Assembly: GCF_000708675.1 (NCBI RefSeq)
Contig: NZ_JELR01000002.1
Location: forward strand, 1,318,228-1,382,227
Direction of reading: 5' to 3'
DNA from: Microbulbifer sp. HZ11
GTDB lineage: Bacteria; Pseudomonadota; Gammaproteobacteria; Pseudomonadales; Cellvibrionaceae
DNA length: 64,000 bases
Below the pieces are notes generated by a model. It made no database searches. It was not told the origin of the DNA and was given only the letters and a program-made list of their open reading frames with translations. The first letter of the stretch is position 1, and each line of letters starts with the position of its first letter. Both the position numbers and the translations under genes were made by a program. Shown in pieces: positions 1 to 8,598 of the stretch.

Positions 1-629
1 CCCGCCCAGATTTTTCCAACCCAGCCAAACAGATTCTTGCGATGGGCATTGCCGGATGTGGCGATAGACATGACAGAGTAAAAACTCTCGGCCAGGCCAT
101 CACGCCAGCGCCGGGGAAACTCCGCGTCAAACTTCCGATCAAAAAGCGTGAATGCGAGCGTGGCCAGAATAATAACCGCGAGAATCCACAGGTAGCTGGC
201 GAACATGCCGGTTTTTTTTAGCCCTTGCACAATATCGGAAATACTGGTTCTTCGCTTTTTACCGACCATTACCCGCAACCCCGCATCAAACCACGGTTGT
301 GTAAAGTCGATTTTTCGCGCGCGGGCTTCTGTAATGGTCAGATTGGTAACTGCCACATCCACTTCACCCCTGTGCACGCCATCTACCAGACTTTTAATAT
401 CCGAATACACACGATATTTGGATGCAAGATTCTGCTTTTGAGCGATGTTTTCCCACAGCTCCACCGACATACCGGATAGCCTTTCGCCCTCTTCCATTAC
501 AAAAGGCGGGCTCAGATAGATACCCACATTGATTGACCTGGGCTCAGCGGTTCCCTGGCCGTATGCATTGGCGGCCGCGAGGCACAGCAGAATGAAGACT
601 TTCCGTAAATATGGCAGCTTTCGCAACAA
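1..629 (-). CDS. Ionotropic glutamate receptor-like protein (solute-binding domain with inserted channel), partial
   Basis: The reading frame runs off the left edge. It opens at a TTG (629), nine bases after an AGGG ribosome site and just after an in-frame stop, so the start is well bounded. About 209 residues are visible. A signal peptide (about residues 1-26) is followed by the first lobe of a family-3 periplasmic solute-binding domain (about 30-120), with the typical GEVDVAVTNLTIT and IDFTQPWF stretches. The chain then leaves the domain for a hydrophobic helix (SYLWILAVIILATLAFTLF), a pore-loop-like segment and the start of another helix. This order, lobe 1 - helix - pore - helix, is that of prokaryotic glutamate receptors such as GluR0. 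The pore lacks the TVGYGD potassium filter and reads SIATSGNAHRKNLFGWVGKIW. Lobe 2 would lie outside the window. Ligand unknown. Alternative: a plain solute-binding protein with a membrane anchor. Confidence 0.7.
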   Translation of the reverse strand, partial: MLRKLPYLRKVFILLCLAAANAYGQGTAEPRSINVGIYLSPPFVMEEGERLSGMSVELWENIAQKQNLASKYRVYSDIKSLVDGVHRGEVDVAVTNLTITEARARKIDFTQPWFDAGLRVMVGKKRRTSISDIVQGLKKTGMFASYLWILAVIILATLAFTLFDRKFDAEFPRRWRDGLAESFYSVMSIATSGNAHRKNLFGWVGKIWA

Positions 630-768
630 GATAAATTACCCTGTACTATAAAAGTCGAACCAGAACAGCATAGAACATGCGCACTCTTGCCCGAAAACAG
701 GGTCATGCCAGGTTCGATGAAAGCCTGTGTCGTCAGGGTGCCTATTTACCAGACATGGAAATTGTTCA

Positions 769-1617
769 TTGAAAAATTTGACGGTTGCAGCACTGCAAAT
801 GGTCAGTGGAGAAGACGTTGAGGCAAACCTTGCTCAAGGTTTCCGTCTGGCACAGAAAGCCGCAGGCGCTGGCGCGCAGATGGTCCTGCTGCCGGAAAAC
901 TTTGCCCACCTCGCCGATAGCGGTAGCTACTCGGCGGCAGAAGCCTTTGCCAGGGGGCGCGCCTGCCCCCGTAAACAACCTATACAGCACGCATTACAGC
1001 GCTGGTCCGCAGAACTGGGGGTCTGGCTGATCGCCGGTGCGACGCCGCTCCTCGACAGACCCGATGGAAATTCGACAGAGGGGCAGCGCAGTCGCTCTGC
1101 GTGTCTGGTCTATGACGGAACCGGCCAAGTGCGCGCGCGCTACGATAAAATGCATCTGTTCGACGTAGACGTTGAAGATGCCGCCGGTAGTTATCGGGAA
1201 TCTCGTAGTATTGAGCCTGGAGATCAAATCTGCATTGCGGACACACCTTGGCTGAAGTTGGGTCTCAGCATCTGCTTTGATCTTCGTTTTCCCGAGCTCT
1301 ATCGAGCGCTTGCCATAGGAGGTGCCGAAGTGCTCGTGGTCCCCGCCGCCTTTACCCATACTACCGGGCAGGCCCACTGGCTGAGCCTGCTAAAAGCGCG
1401 TGCTATCGAAAACGGCTGTTACTTGATCGCGGCCAACCAGGGAGGGCAGCACTCACGCAAACGTCGCACCTGGGGCCACTCGGTAATTATCGATCCTTGG
1501 GGGGATGTTCTGGCGGAAGCAGGCGAAGGGGAAGCGGTCATTACTGCTACCCTGAGTAGCACACTCCTTGAAAAAGTACGCCGGAATATGCCGCTGCTGT
1601 CCATGCGGCGCCTGTGA
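769..1617 (+). CDS. Nitrilase-superfamily amidohydrolase (NIT1/NIT2-like)
   Basis: A cytosolic carbon-nitrogen hydrolase of 282 residues when counted from TTG 769, which has a GGAA about nine bases upstream. GTG 727 gives a longer form but adds residues that do not align to the family. The Glu-Lys-Cys triad is complete: E43 in LLPENF, K127 in YDKMHLFDVDV and C169 in LSICFDLRFPELYR. The sequence around the cysteine resembles the NIT1/NIT2 branch, whose members hydrolyse deaminated glutathione or omega-amides such as alpha-ketoglutaramate. The exact substrate cannot be read from sequence. It stands divergent from the receptor-like gene and 147 bp before the FrnE-like gene, which may be in the same transcript. 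Confidence 0.85.
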   Translation: MKNLTVAALQMVSGEDVEANLAQGFRLAQKAAGAGAQMVLLPENFAHLADSGSYSAAEAFARGRACPRKQPIQHALQRWSAELGVWLIAGATPLLDRPDGNSTEGQRSRSACLVYDGTGQVRARYDKMHLFDVDVEDAAGSYRESRSIEPGDQICIADTPWLKLGLSICFDLRFPELYRALAIGGAEVLVVPAAFTHTTGQAHWLSLLKARAIENGCYLIAANQGGQHSRKRRTWGHSVIIDPWGDVLAEAGEGEAVITATLSSTLLEKVRRNMPLLSMRRL

Positions 1618-1764
1618 AAAACCCCGTCTGCGCCCCTACAATCAAGGCCAGATGGCCAGATTACCGGCCACTGGTTTGCAACGCGATTGTTGGACCAACC
1701 GGCCATGCTATTGCGGTCACGCCCCACTCCATAGCGCAAGACACCCGATGAAAGGCGATCTTCC

Positions 1765-2412
1765 ATGCAAAAAAAACTCTCCCTGCGTATCGATATTGTT
1801 TCCGATGTCGTTTGTCCCTGGTGTGTCATCGGCTATTACCGGTTGCAGAAAGCACTGGATGACTTCACGGACACCATAGAACCGACCATCAACTGGCTAC
1901 CCTTCGAACTGAATCCAGATATGCCCGCCGAAGGGCAGAATCTACGGGAGCACATCGCCGAAAAATACGGCACGACACCAGAAGAGAGCATCGCAGCCCG
2001 TCAGCAGATCACGGCCCTCGGCGCCGATGTGGGTTTCACCTTCGACTACTTTGACGATATGCGTATGGTCAACACATTCCATGCGCATCGATTACTGCAC
2101 TGGGCAGCAAACGAAGGAAAGCAGAACGCGTTAAGCCTGCAGCTTTTCGAGGCATTTTTTAGCCAGCGCAAAGACGTCAGCAGTTTTGATGTACTGATTG
2201 CCGCCGCAGACAAGGTGGGACTCAACACCTATGCCGCCCGCGACGTGTTGGCAAAGCAGACTTATGCAGACGAAGTGCGTCAGCTGGAACAGGCTATTGT
2301 CGATAAGGGTGTGCGCGGTGTGCCTCTTTTTATCTTCAATGGCGAACACGTAATCAGTGGTGCACAAGAAGTCGGCGCATTCAGGGGAGTACTTCAGCAG
2401 TTGTTGCAATAA
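1765..2412 (+). CDS. DsbA-family oxidoreductase, FrnE-like
   Basis: A 215-residue thioredoxin-fold protein with the active-site motif C17-P-W-C20 and a helical insertion typical of the FrnE/2-hydroxychromene-2-carboxylate isomerase branch. The C-terminal GVRGVPLFIFNGEHVISGAQ stretch carries the cis-proline (GVP) of the fold. No signal peptide is visible, so it probably acts in the cytosol, where FrnE relatives serve as disulfide isomerases or oxidoreductases. The in vivo partner is unknown. A bidirectional terminator follows about 40 bp after the stop. Confidence 0.85.
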   Translation: MQKKLSLRIDIVSDVVCPWCVIGYYRLQKALDDFTDTIEPTINWLPFELNPDMPAEGQNLREHIAEKYGTTPEESIAARQQITALGADVGFTFDYFDDMRMVNTFHAHRLLHWAANEGKQNALSLQLFEAFFSQRKDVSSFDVLIAAADKVGLNTYAARDVLAKQTYADEVRQLEQAIVDKGVRGVPLFIFNGEHVISGAQEVGAFRGVLQQLLQ

Positions 2413-2444
2413 GCTGTAAAGAGATCAACATGGGTTGCACGCAC

Positions 2445-2475
2445 AAAAAAAGGCCATCACAGGATGGCCTTTTTT
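2445..2475. terminator. Bidirectional rho-independent terminator
   Basis: The arms AGGCCATC (2451-2458) and GATGGCCT (2463-2470) enclose a 4-base loop, with an A-run before and a T-run after. It can end both the FrnE-like gene on the plus strand and the tyrosine operon arriving on the minus strand. Confidence 0.85.
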
Positions 2476-2496
2476 AATTTGCGCCAATTACACAGG

Positions 2497-3504
2497 TTAT
2501 TGCTGTTCTACAACCTGCTCGATACGACCGAAAATCGACTGGCCGCGCTCATCCAGCATTTCGATGGCAACCCTGTCACCGAACTGCATAAACGCCGTGC
2601 TCGGTTTGCCGTTCTGGATGGTTTCGATCATGCGGATCTCGGCGATACAGCTATAACCCACACCACCCTCTTTTACCGGTTTACCCGGGCCGCCGTCGAG
2701 CTTGTTCGATACGGTTCCGGAACCGATGATGGTGCCGGCTCCCAGGGGGCGGGTTTTGGCGGCGTGGGCGATCAGTTGACCGAAATGGAAGGTCATATCG
2801 ATACCCGCGTTGGGCTCGCCAAATTTTTCACCGTTCAGTTCAGAAATCAGCGGCAGATGGAGCTTGCCGTCTTTCCAGTGGTCACCCAGCTGCTCGGGGG
2901 TGACACACACCGGCGAAAAAGCGCTGGAAGGTTTGGACTGATAAAAACCGAAGCCCTTGGATAATTCGTTGGGAATCAGACCGCGCAGGGAAACGTCGTT
3001 GACCAGCATCACCAGTTTGATGTGCTTCAGCGCATCGCCCGGCGAAACACCCATGGGTACGTCGTCGGTAATCACTGCGATCTCGGCTTCAAAGTCGATA
3101 CCGAAGCCTTCGGACTGCGGCATTTTGACCGGCTCGCGGGGTGCGAGGAAGGTGTCGGAACCGCCCTGATACATCAGTGGGTCGGTCCAGAAGCTTTCCG
3201 GCATTTCCGCGTTGCGCGCCTTGCGCACCAGCTCCACGTGATTGACATAGGCAGAGCCATCCGCCCAGTGGTAAGCCCGCGGCAGAGGTGAGTGACATTG
3301 GGTCTGGTCGAATGGGGTCCCTGCGGTTTCGCCATTGTTGAGCTGTTTTTGCAGATCTTCCAGTTGCGGAGAAACGCTTGCCCAGTTATCCAGGGCATTT
3401 TGCAACATTGGGGCAATTTCACTGGCGTCCGCCATGCGGGCCAGGTCATCGCTGACCACGACGAGTTTGCCGTCGCGACCGCTTTTCAGGCTGGCTAACT
3501 TCAC
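2497..3504 (-). CDS. Fumarylacetoacetate hydrolase family protein
   Basis: A 335-residue protein of the FAA hydrolase family, which cleaves carbon-carbon bonds of acyl-pyruvate-like compounds; the last step of tyrosine breakdown yields fumarate and acetoacetate. The metal-binding acidic pattern DFEAEIAVI (E139, E141) and the following VNDVSLR aspartate are present, as is the GTIIGSGTVSN loop. I place the start at GTG 3504 because GAGGAAGG lies just upstream; ATG 3525 would add seven residues overlapping that site. It is the last gene of the hppD operon, 28 bp after the VOC gene. That context favours fumarylacetoacetase over another family activity, although homogentisate dioxygenase and maleylacetoacetate isomerase are not in this window. 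Confidence 0.85.
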   Translation of the reverse strand: MKLASLKSGRDGKLVVVSDDLARMADASEIAPMLQNALDNWASVSPQLEDLQKQLNNGETAGTPFDQTQCHSPLPRAYHWADGSAYVNHVELVRKARNAEMPESFWTDPLMYQGGSDTFLAPREPVKMPQSEGFGIDFEAEIAVITDDVPMGVSPGDALKHIKLVMLVNDVSLRGLIPNELSKGFGFYQSKPSSAFSPVCVTPEQLGDHWKDGKLHLPLISELNGEKFGEPNAGIDMTFHFGQLIAHAAKTRPLGAGTIIGSGTVSNKLDGGPGKPVKEGGVGYSCIAEIRMIETIQNGKPSTAFMQFGDRVAIEMLDERGQSIFGRIEQVVEQQ

Positions 3505-3531
3505 TGTGCCTTCCTCTTTGAACAAATGAAT

Positions 3532-4080
3532 TTACGGATCAACCGCCTTGAACTCTTCTTCGCCGTGCATCCAGGCGGCGTGATGTGGCGCTTTCTTGGT
3601 ACGCGACCACTCTTCCAGCATATCTTCGGCCACTCGCTTCAGCTCTTTGTGCATACCGGGCTTGGCAGTATTGGCGGCGAGCTCGATGCGGTGGCCATTT
3701 GGATCGAAGAAATAGATGGATTTGAAAATGGTGTGGTCGGTGGGACCGAGTACATCGACACCGGCATCTTCGAGCTTCTGTTTCATCGCCAGCAGCTCGT
3801 CCATGCTCTCCACTTCCATCGCGATATGCTGCACCCACTGCGGGGTGTTTTCATCGCGGCCCATATCCGGTGAATTGGGCAGCTCGAAAAACGCCAGTAC
3901 ATTGCCCTGCCCCGCGTCGAGAAACACGTGCATGTATGGGTCCGGAGCCCCGGTAGAGGGCACCCGGTCTTCGGCGATGGCCAGCTGGAATTCCATGCCG
4001 AGAAGATCGCGGTAAAACTCCACGGTCTCCTTGGCATCGCGGCAACGGTAGGCCACGTGATGAATGCGTTGAATTGCCAT
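3532..4080 (-). CDS. VOC (glyoxalase/dioxygenase fold) protein of the tyrosine operon
   Basis: A 182-residue vicinal-oxygen-chelate protein. The first module begins with IQRIHHVAYRCRDAKETVEFY and the second contains VQHIAMEVESMDELLAMK and the SIYFFDPNGHRIELA end, so metal ligands of the two half-barrels (H8, the histidine of QHIAME, and E of HRIELA) appear kept. The last 35 residues, rich in charged side chains, extend beyond the fold. It sits between hppD and the FAA hydrolase gene, 28 bp from each, so it is almost certainly co-transcribed. The reaction is unknown; a role on homogentisate or a ring-cleavage intermediate is an inference from position only. Confidence 0.8.
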   Translation of the reverse strand: MAIQRIHHVAYRCRDAKETVEFYRDLLGMEFQLAIAEDRVPSTGAPDPYMHVFLDAGQGNVLAFFELPNSPDMGRDENTPQWVQHIAMEVESMDELLAMKQKLEDAGVDVLGPTDHTIFKSIYFFDPNGHRIELAANTAKPGMHKELKRVAEDMLEEWSRTKKAPHHAAWMHGEEEFKAVDP

Positions 4081-4108
4081 AAACGGCCTCCGGGGTTAGA
4101 CGCTGCGA

Positions 4109-5206
4109 TTACGCCGCGTCTTCCTTACCTTTATCACCACCGATCACACCGCGCTGAAGCTGATCGCGCTCGATGGATTCGAACAGAGCTTTGAAGTTGC
4201 CTTCGCCGAAGCCTTCGTCTTCCTTGCGCTGAATAAACTCAAAAAACACTGGGCCCAGCATATTCGCGGAGAAGATCTGCAGTAGCAGACGGGGCTGGCC
4301 GCCTTCGGTAGTACCGTCCAGCAGGATGCCGCGTTTCTGGAATTCCTCGGTAGGTTCACCGTGGCCCGGCAGACGCTCTTCCAGCATTTCGTAATAGGTG
4401 TCCGGGGGCGGAGTCATAAACTGCATGCCCTGCGCCTTGAGGCGGTCCCAGCAGGCCAGCAGGTCGTCGCAGGCAAAGGCGATGTGCTGGATACCTTCAC
4501 CGTTGTATTTCATCAAAAATTCTTCGATCTGGCCGCCGCCACCGGCGGCCTCTTCGTTCAGCGGGATGCGGATCTTGCCGTCCGGTGCGGTCATCGCCTT
4601 GGACAGCAGACCGGTGTATTCACCCTTGATATCGAAGTAGCGGATCTCGCGGAAGTTGAACAGGTCTTCGTAATACTTTGCCCAGTAGTCCATACGGCCG
4701 CGATATACATTGTGGGTCAGGTGATCCAGGGTATGGAAACCGCAGCCTTGCGGATGACGGTCCACGCCTTCCAACCAGTGAAAGTCGATATCGTAGATGC
4801 TCTCGCCTTCCTTATAGCGGTCGATCAGATACAGGGTGGCACCACCGATGCCCTTGATCGCCGGCAGGCGCAGTTCCATGGGGCCAGTTTCCACGTTCAC
4901 CGGCTGAGCACCTTTCTTGATGGCTTCGTTGTAGGCAAAGGTGGCATCTTTCACTCGGAACGCCAGGCCACAGGCGGAGGGGCCGTGCTCGCGCGCGTAG
5001 TAGTCCGCGTGACTGCCTTTTTCGTAGTTGGTGATGAAGTTGATATCGCCCTGGCGCCACAGCTCCACGTCTTTGGTGCGATGGCGAGCCACCTTGGTGA
5101 AGCCCATGGCCTCGAACACGGTTTCCAGGATGCCTTTCTCCGGCGCGGTGAATTCCACGAATTCAAAGCCGTCCAGGCCCATGGGGTTCTCAAATAAATC
5201 GGCCAT
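4109..5206 (-). CDS. hppD: 4-hydroxyphenylpyruvate dioxygenase
   Basis: Converts 4-hydroxyphenylpyruvate to homogentisate with O2, using one Fe(II). The 365-residue length fits bacterial HPPD. The iron ligands are visible: H162 in [12 protein letters not shown]240 in GIQHIAFAC and E322 in [10 protein letters not shown], at positions almost the same as in the Pseudomonas enzyme. The start ATG 5206 has GGAGG eight bases upstream; an in-frame extension to 5323 reads through the promoter region and is rejected. First gene of a three-gene operon with the VOC and FAA hydrolase genes. Homogentisate made here could also oxidise to pyomelanin if downstream steps are slow. Confidence 0.96.
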   Translation of the reverse strand: MADLFENPMGLDGFEFVEFTAPEKGILETVFEAMGFTKVARHRTKDVELWRQGDINFITNYEKGSHADYYAREHGPSACGLAFRVKDATFAYNEAIKKGAQPVNVETGPMELRLPAIKGIGGATLYLIDRYKEGESIYDIDFHWLEGVDRHPQGCGFHTLDHLTHNVYRGRMDYWAKYYEDLFNFREIRYFDIKGEYTGLLSKAMTAPDGKIRIPLNEEAAGGGGQIEEFLMKYNGEGIQHIAFACDDLLACWDRLKAQGMQFMTPPPDTYYEMLEERLPGHGEPTEEFQKRGILLDGTTEGGQPRLLLQIFSANMLGPVFFEFIQRKEDEGFGEGNFKALFESIERDQLQRGVIGGDKGKEDAA

Positions 5207-5528
5207 GTGATCCTCCATTTTATGATTGGAATCGTTATCGAGACCGGTAACGCGGCTTGTGGCCACGGTGGTCCGCTTGGTTTCAGGTGCAACGAATTTA
5301 GTTACGCGTGTAACTAATGTCAAGCATCCGGGGAGACCTCTGCTCGAGAGTAGAAGTGAAGGCTCAACTAGTGATAGATCCGGGGGGCGGGTTTGGGTGG
5401 GAAATTCGTGACTGAATAATGGATTCTAGTGCCAAAAATGGCCAGATAAAGGCCGCGATGAAAAACTGAGGGAAGGCGTAGAGAACGGTAGACTTCCGGG
5501 CCACAAAGGGCCCGGAGACAGGTGCGAA
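5207..5528. promoter_or_regulatory. Leader/promoter region of the hppD operon with an 8-bp-arm palindrome
   Basis: This gene-free stretch lies upstream of hppD and downstream of the flotillin gene. At 5298-5317 the arms TTAGTTAC and GTAACTAA form a perfect inverted repeat around a GCGT spacer, about 90 bp before the hppD start. Such arms and spacing suit a MarR- or TetR-type dimer. The orientation is not that of a TyrR/PhhR box. No regulator gene is adjacent, so the factor is unknown. Nothing else is seen in the rest of the stretch. Confidence 0.5.
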
Positions 5529-7217
5529 CTAGAGTTCCGGCTCGGTCACCTTGGCAAGGTCACCCACCCCGGCCTCTTTCAGCAGGGAATCTACCAGTGG
5601 TGCCATGGCGCGGTGTTTCAGCGCACTGCCCACCAGGGCTTCCGGCAGGCTCTGGCTCTGGGATTCGCCATCGCCAATACCGCCACCAGCGCGGCCGCCA
5701 ACGCCGTTCAGGCCTTCCACGGAGATGATCTTCATACCCTCGATCTTCTCCAGCGGACGTACGCTCTCACGCACGATGCTGGGCAGATTTTCGTGCAGGC
5801 TGAGTACGCGCTTGAGAGCAATCTGCGCTTCGCTCAGGCTGTTCATGGCTTCATTCATCAGGCGCTGACCTTCTGCGTCCACCGCGTATTTCTCGCGATC
5901 CGCTTCCACCTTGATACGCACCGCTTCCGCTTCAGCGCTCGCCTGCAGGCGCAGGGCTTCGGCCTTGTCTTCCGCCGCGGCTTTTTCCGCTTCTGCGGCG
6001 ACCTTGATGGAGGTTGCTTGACGCTCGGCTTCCTTCTGCGCTTCGATAATCTCGATGCGCTTGTCACGCTCGGCCACTTCGACGTCTTTGGCGGTGCGCA
6101 CCTGCTCTTCTGCTTTCACCGCTTCAGCACGCGCCACATTGGCCTGCTGATCGGCCAGGGACTGTTCTTTGGATTTTTCCGCGACCGCGATGGCGCGCTC
6201 CTGCTCGGCAATTTCCACCGATTTGGTTTTGGAAATACGCTGCTCATCCAGCACACGCTCGCGCTCGATCTCCTGCTCCTGCAGACGCTTTTCCTTCTCG
6301 ATTTCCAGCAGGCGGGTGGCCTGCTCGGCGGCAATGCGGGACTGATCAATCTCGCGCTCCGCTTCGATTTCTGCCTGGCGAGCCGCTCGTTCCTGGGCAG
6401 CGGTTTCACGCGCGATGTCGGCCTTTTGTGCGGCTTCGCGGTTTTCCAGTTCGCGCTGTTGCTCGAGATGTGCGTAGCGTTTTTCTTTTTCAATCTCCAG
6501 GCGCTGGCGCTCGGCTTCCAGGTTTTTGGTTTCGATCTGGACGCGGGTTTCCTGCTCGACGTCATTCACTTCTTTGCGGCGCGCCTCAATGGAGCGCGTC
6601 ATGCTGGCAAGACCTTCGGCGTCGAACACGTTATCCTGGTTGAAAAATTCCTTGCCGGTCTGATCCAGACCAGTCAGGGACACGGACTCCAGTTCGAGAC
6701 CGTTTTTCAACAGATCCTCAGACACGACCTGCTGTACCTTCTGTACGAACTGGCTGCGCTGCTCATGCAGTTCCGCCATTTCCATTTCCGCGGCCACAGA
6801 GCGCAGAGCATCGACGAATTTACCCTCGATCATTTCTTTCAGCGCTTCCGGGTCCAGGGTGCGTACACCCAGGGTCTGGGCTGCGTTGGCGATGGCGTCG
6901 GTGTCCGGTTTAACCCGCAGGTAAAATTCGGCGAGCACATCTACACGCATGCGGTCTTTGGTGATCAGCGCCTGGTGCTCTTTGCGCGATACCGCGAGGC
7001 GCAGGGTGTTCATATTGACTGGAATGATTTCGTGCAGTACCGGCAGCACCAGCGCACCACCATTCATGATGACCTTCTGCCCGCCCATACCGGTGCGCAC
7101 AAAGGAGCGCTCTTTGGACGCACGCGTATAAAGGCGCGCGAAAATTGTGCCGATAACGATCAGGCCGACAAGAACCGCCCCCGCCATGATCGCAATGTTG
7201 GATAGATTCTGAATCAC
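5529..7217 (-). CDS. yqiK: Flotillin-family inner-membrane protein (YqiK-like)
   Basis: A 562-residue membrane scaffold. One N-terminal transmembrane helix (about 8-28) is followed by an SPFH/band-7 domain (about 35-210), then a long EA/EK-rich coiled coil (about 210-430) and the flotillin C-terminal domain. The start is GTG 7217 with GGAG nine bases upstream. It lies 15 bp after the yqiJ gene in the same direction. Bacterial flotillins paired with NfeD/YqiJ proteins organise membrane microdomains and fluidity; in Escherichia coli the pair is yqiJ-yqiK. The upstream pspA-like gene suggests that this operon answers membrane stress. Confidence 0.92.
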   Translation of the reverse strand: MIQNLSNIAIMAGAVLVGLIVIGTIFARLYTRASKERSFVRTGMGGQKVIMNGGALVLPVLHEIIPVNMNTLRLAVSRKEHQALITKDRMRVDVLAEFYLRVKPDTDAIANAAQTLGVRTLDPEALKEMIEGKFVDALRSVAAEMEMAELHEQRSQFVQKVQQVVSEDLLKNGLELESVSLTGLDQTGKEFFNQDNVFDAEGLASMTRSIEARRKEVNDVEQETRVQIETKNLEAERQRLEIEKEKRYAHLEQQRELENREAAQKADIARETAAQERAARQAEIEAEREIDQSRIAAEQATRLLEIEKEKRLQEQEIERERVLDEQRISKTKSVEIAEQERAIAVAEKSKEQSLADQQANVARAEAVKAEEQVRTAKDVEVAERDKRIEIIEAQKEAERQATSIKVAAEAEKAAAEDKAEALRLQASAEAEAVRIKVEADREKYAVDAEGQRLMNEAMNSLSEAQIALKRVLSLHENLPSIVRESVRPLEKIEGMKIISVEGLNGVGGRAGGGIGDGESQSQSLPEALVGSALKHRAMAPLVDSLLKEAGVGDLAKVTEPEL

Positions 7218-7232
7218 TGAGTTTTCTCCAAT

Positions 7233-7892
7233 TTAATTGTTATGCAGCAGATGCTCGTTGGTGGGTCGAATCACACGGAAACAGGCTCCGCGTTCTTCCA
7301 CCAGCAAGACCTGCTCTCCCTGTGAAAAAATTTCACCAGTATCCGGTTCCACCATGACGTAATGGGTAGTCCCAAATTCATCACTAAAGCGCGCCTCTGC
7401 CGGTGATCCCGCGCTGGCTTCACCGATGGTGATGACTGCGACGCGGCCGATAAAAGTGTTGCGACCTACCGCTTCGGTTTCATCGCCAACCGCAAAACGG
7501 CGCAGTATATTCCCCACGAAGCGCACTTGCGGCAGCGCCAGAAGCAGCACCGGGATGGCCAGCAACCACCCGGGGAGTAACACCCCGAGTAGTGACTCAC
7601 TGAACATCTGGATCAGCAGTCCGGTTACGCCGAAGCTCACCAGAAACGCCACCAGTAGTATCAGTGCCGGAACCTCCCCGAAACGCAACCAGCCGAGCAG
7701 TTTGGTGAGTACACCTCCCGCTTCGGTATCCGGTGCATCCAGATCGATGTCCATGTCCGGCAGCAGGTTGTCCAGCATGTCCGATATGCCAACACCAATC
7801 ATCAACATCACACCTTCGAGCACGGCAATCATCAACATCAGTACCAGGGCACCGGTGAACAACTGATTGCCGTCTTGCAGAAAGAACCCCAT
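7233..7892 (-). CDS. yqiJ: YqiJ-family membrane protein with C-terminal OB fold (NfeD-like partner of flotillin)
   Basis: A 219-residue protein with an N-terminal transmembrane helix (about 12-38), two more hydrophobic helices (about 73-120) and a soluble C-terminal domain (about 140-210) that reads as an OB-fold barrel (GRVAVITIGEASAGSPAEARF...EIFSQGEQVLLVEE). This matches YqiJ/DUF1449 proteins, which accompany flotillins as NfeD-type partners. The start ATG 7892 shares one base with the stop of the preceding PspA gene (TGATG) and has GGAGG upstream, indicating translational coupling. Confidence 0.88.
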   Translation of the reverse strand: MGFFLQDGNQLFTGALVLMLMIAVLEGVMLMIGVGISDMLDNLLPDMDIDLDAPDTEAGGVLTKLLGWLRFGEVPALILLVAFLVSFGVTGLLIQMFSESLLGVLLPGWLLAIPVLLLALPQVRFVGNILRRFAVGDETEAVGRNTFIGRVAVITIGEASAGSPAEARFSDEFGTTHYVMVEPDTGEIFSQGEQVLLVEERGACFRVIRPTNEHLLHNN

Positions 7893-8560
7893 CAGGCCTC
7901 CGTCTGGGTTTTGATTTTCGCCAGACGCTCCTTGATACGATTGCTGCGCGCCAGCTCTTCCAGCTCCGCCAGCTTGCTGGCATCGGCAGTAGATTCGGCG
8001 GTGGGCACACCGGCACTTTCCAAAATGCGGTTAAACGCACCAGTGGCCTGGTCGACCTTATCCGCAGTAGCGCGACTGCTACCGGACTGCTCGCCGGTGG
8101 CACCATTACTCACATGCTCGCTCGCCTTAACAAATTCCCGCAATTGTTCACGCATCTCACGTTTTTTGCCCTGCAATGCGGATATGTAGGAATTCAGTTC
8201 ACCGATTTCCTGGTCAGTTTCCGCGATGGCTTTTTCCAGTACCGGGATCTGTGCCTCAATATCCATTTGTTTGGCGATCGCAGCCTCCGCGAGATCGTCA
8301 CGGCCCTGCTGAACCGCTACTTCGATCTGCTCGCCGAGACTGGTGTGACGGGTGTTTTCATCGTTGAGGGTTTTGCTGCTCAGGTATTTTGCCGCTTCGG
8401 CTTTGCCCAGTTGATCGCGCACATCGGCAATGGCGTCATCGATTTCGCGAATGGCCTGCTCCATCACCAGTTGCGGTGTGGCATTTTCTACCGAGTCCAC
8501 CACCGCATTGGCAGAGGCGGAGATAATGCGGGAGATACGTTTCATCAGTCCTTCTTTCAT
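7892..8560 (-). CDS. PspA/IM30 family protein
   Basis: A 222-residue, largely helical coiled-coil protein of the PspA/IM30 (ESCRT-III-like) family, which binds stressed inner membrane from the cytosolic side. The conserved beginning (ISRIISASANAVVDSVENATPQLVMEQAIREIDDAI) contains the amphipathic helix and first coil. The region past about residue 145 is Ser/Thr/Gly-rich and less conserved. The start ATG 8560 has GAGGAAGG upstream. It is the second gene of the RHH - pspA - yqiJ - flotillin operon. No pspF, pspB or pspC is nearby, so control differs from the classical E. coli system. Confidence 0.9.
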   Translation of the reverse strand: MKEGLMKRISRIISASANAVVDSVENATPQLVMEQAIREIDDAIADVRDQLGKAEAAKYLSSKTLNDENTRHTSLGEQIEVAVQQGRDDLAEAAIAKQMDIEAQIPVLEKAIAETDQEIGELNSYISALQGKKREMREQLREFVKASEHVSNGATGEQSGSSRATADKVDQATGAFNRILESAGVPTAESTADASKLAELEELARSNRIKERLAKIKTQTEA

Positions 8561-8598
8561 TGTAGTTTCCTTCCTCTTGTTAATCAGATTGTTGATGG

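Noticed and set aside
5298..5317. TyrR/PhhR box before hppD
   Set aside because: The arms run TTAC...GTAA instead of TGTAA...TTACA, so the palindrome is not of that type.
5613..7205. Long open frame (530 codons) on the plus strand
   Set aside because: It lies entirely opposite the flotillin gene, whose coiled-coil codons (GAA, GCG, CGC) read open on the other strand. The product has no fold logic.
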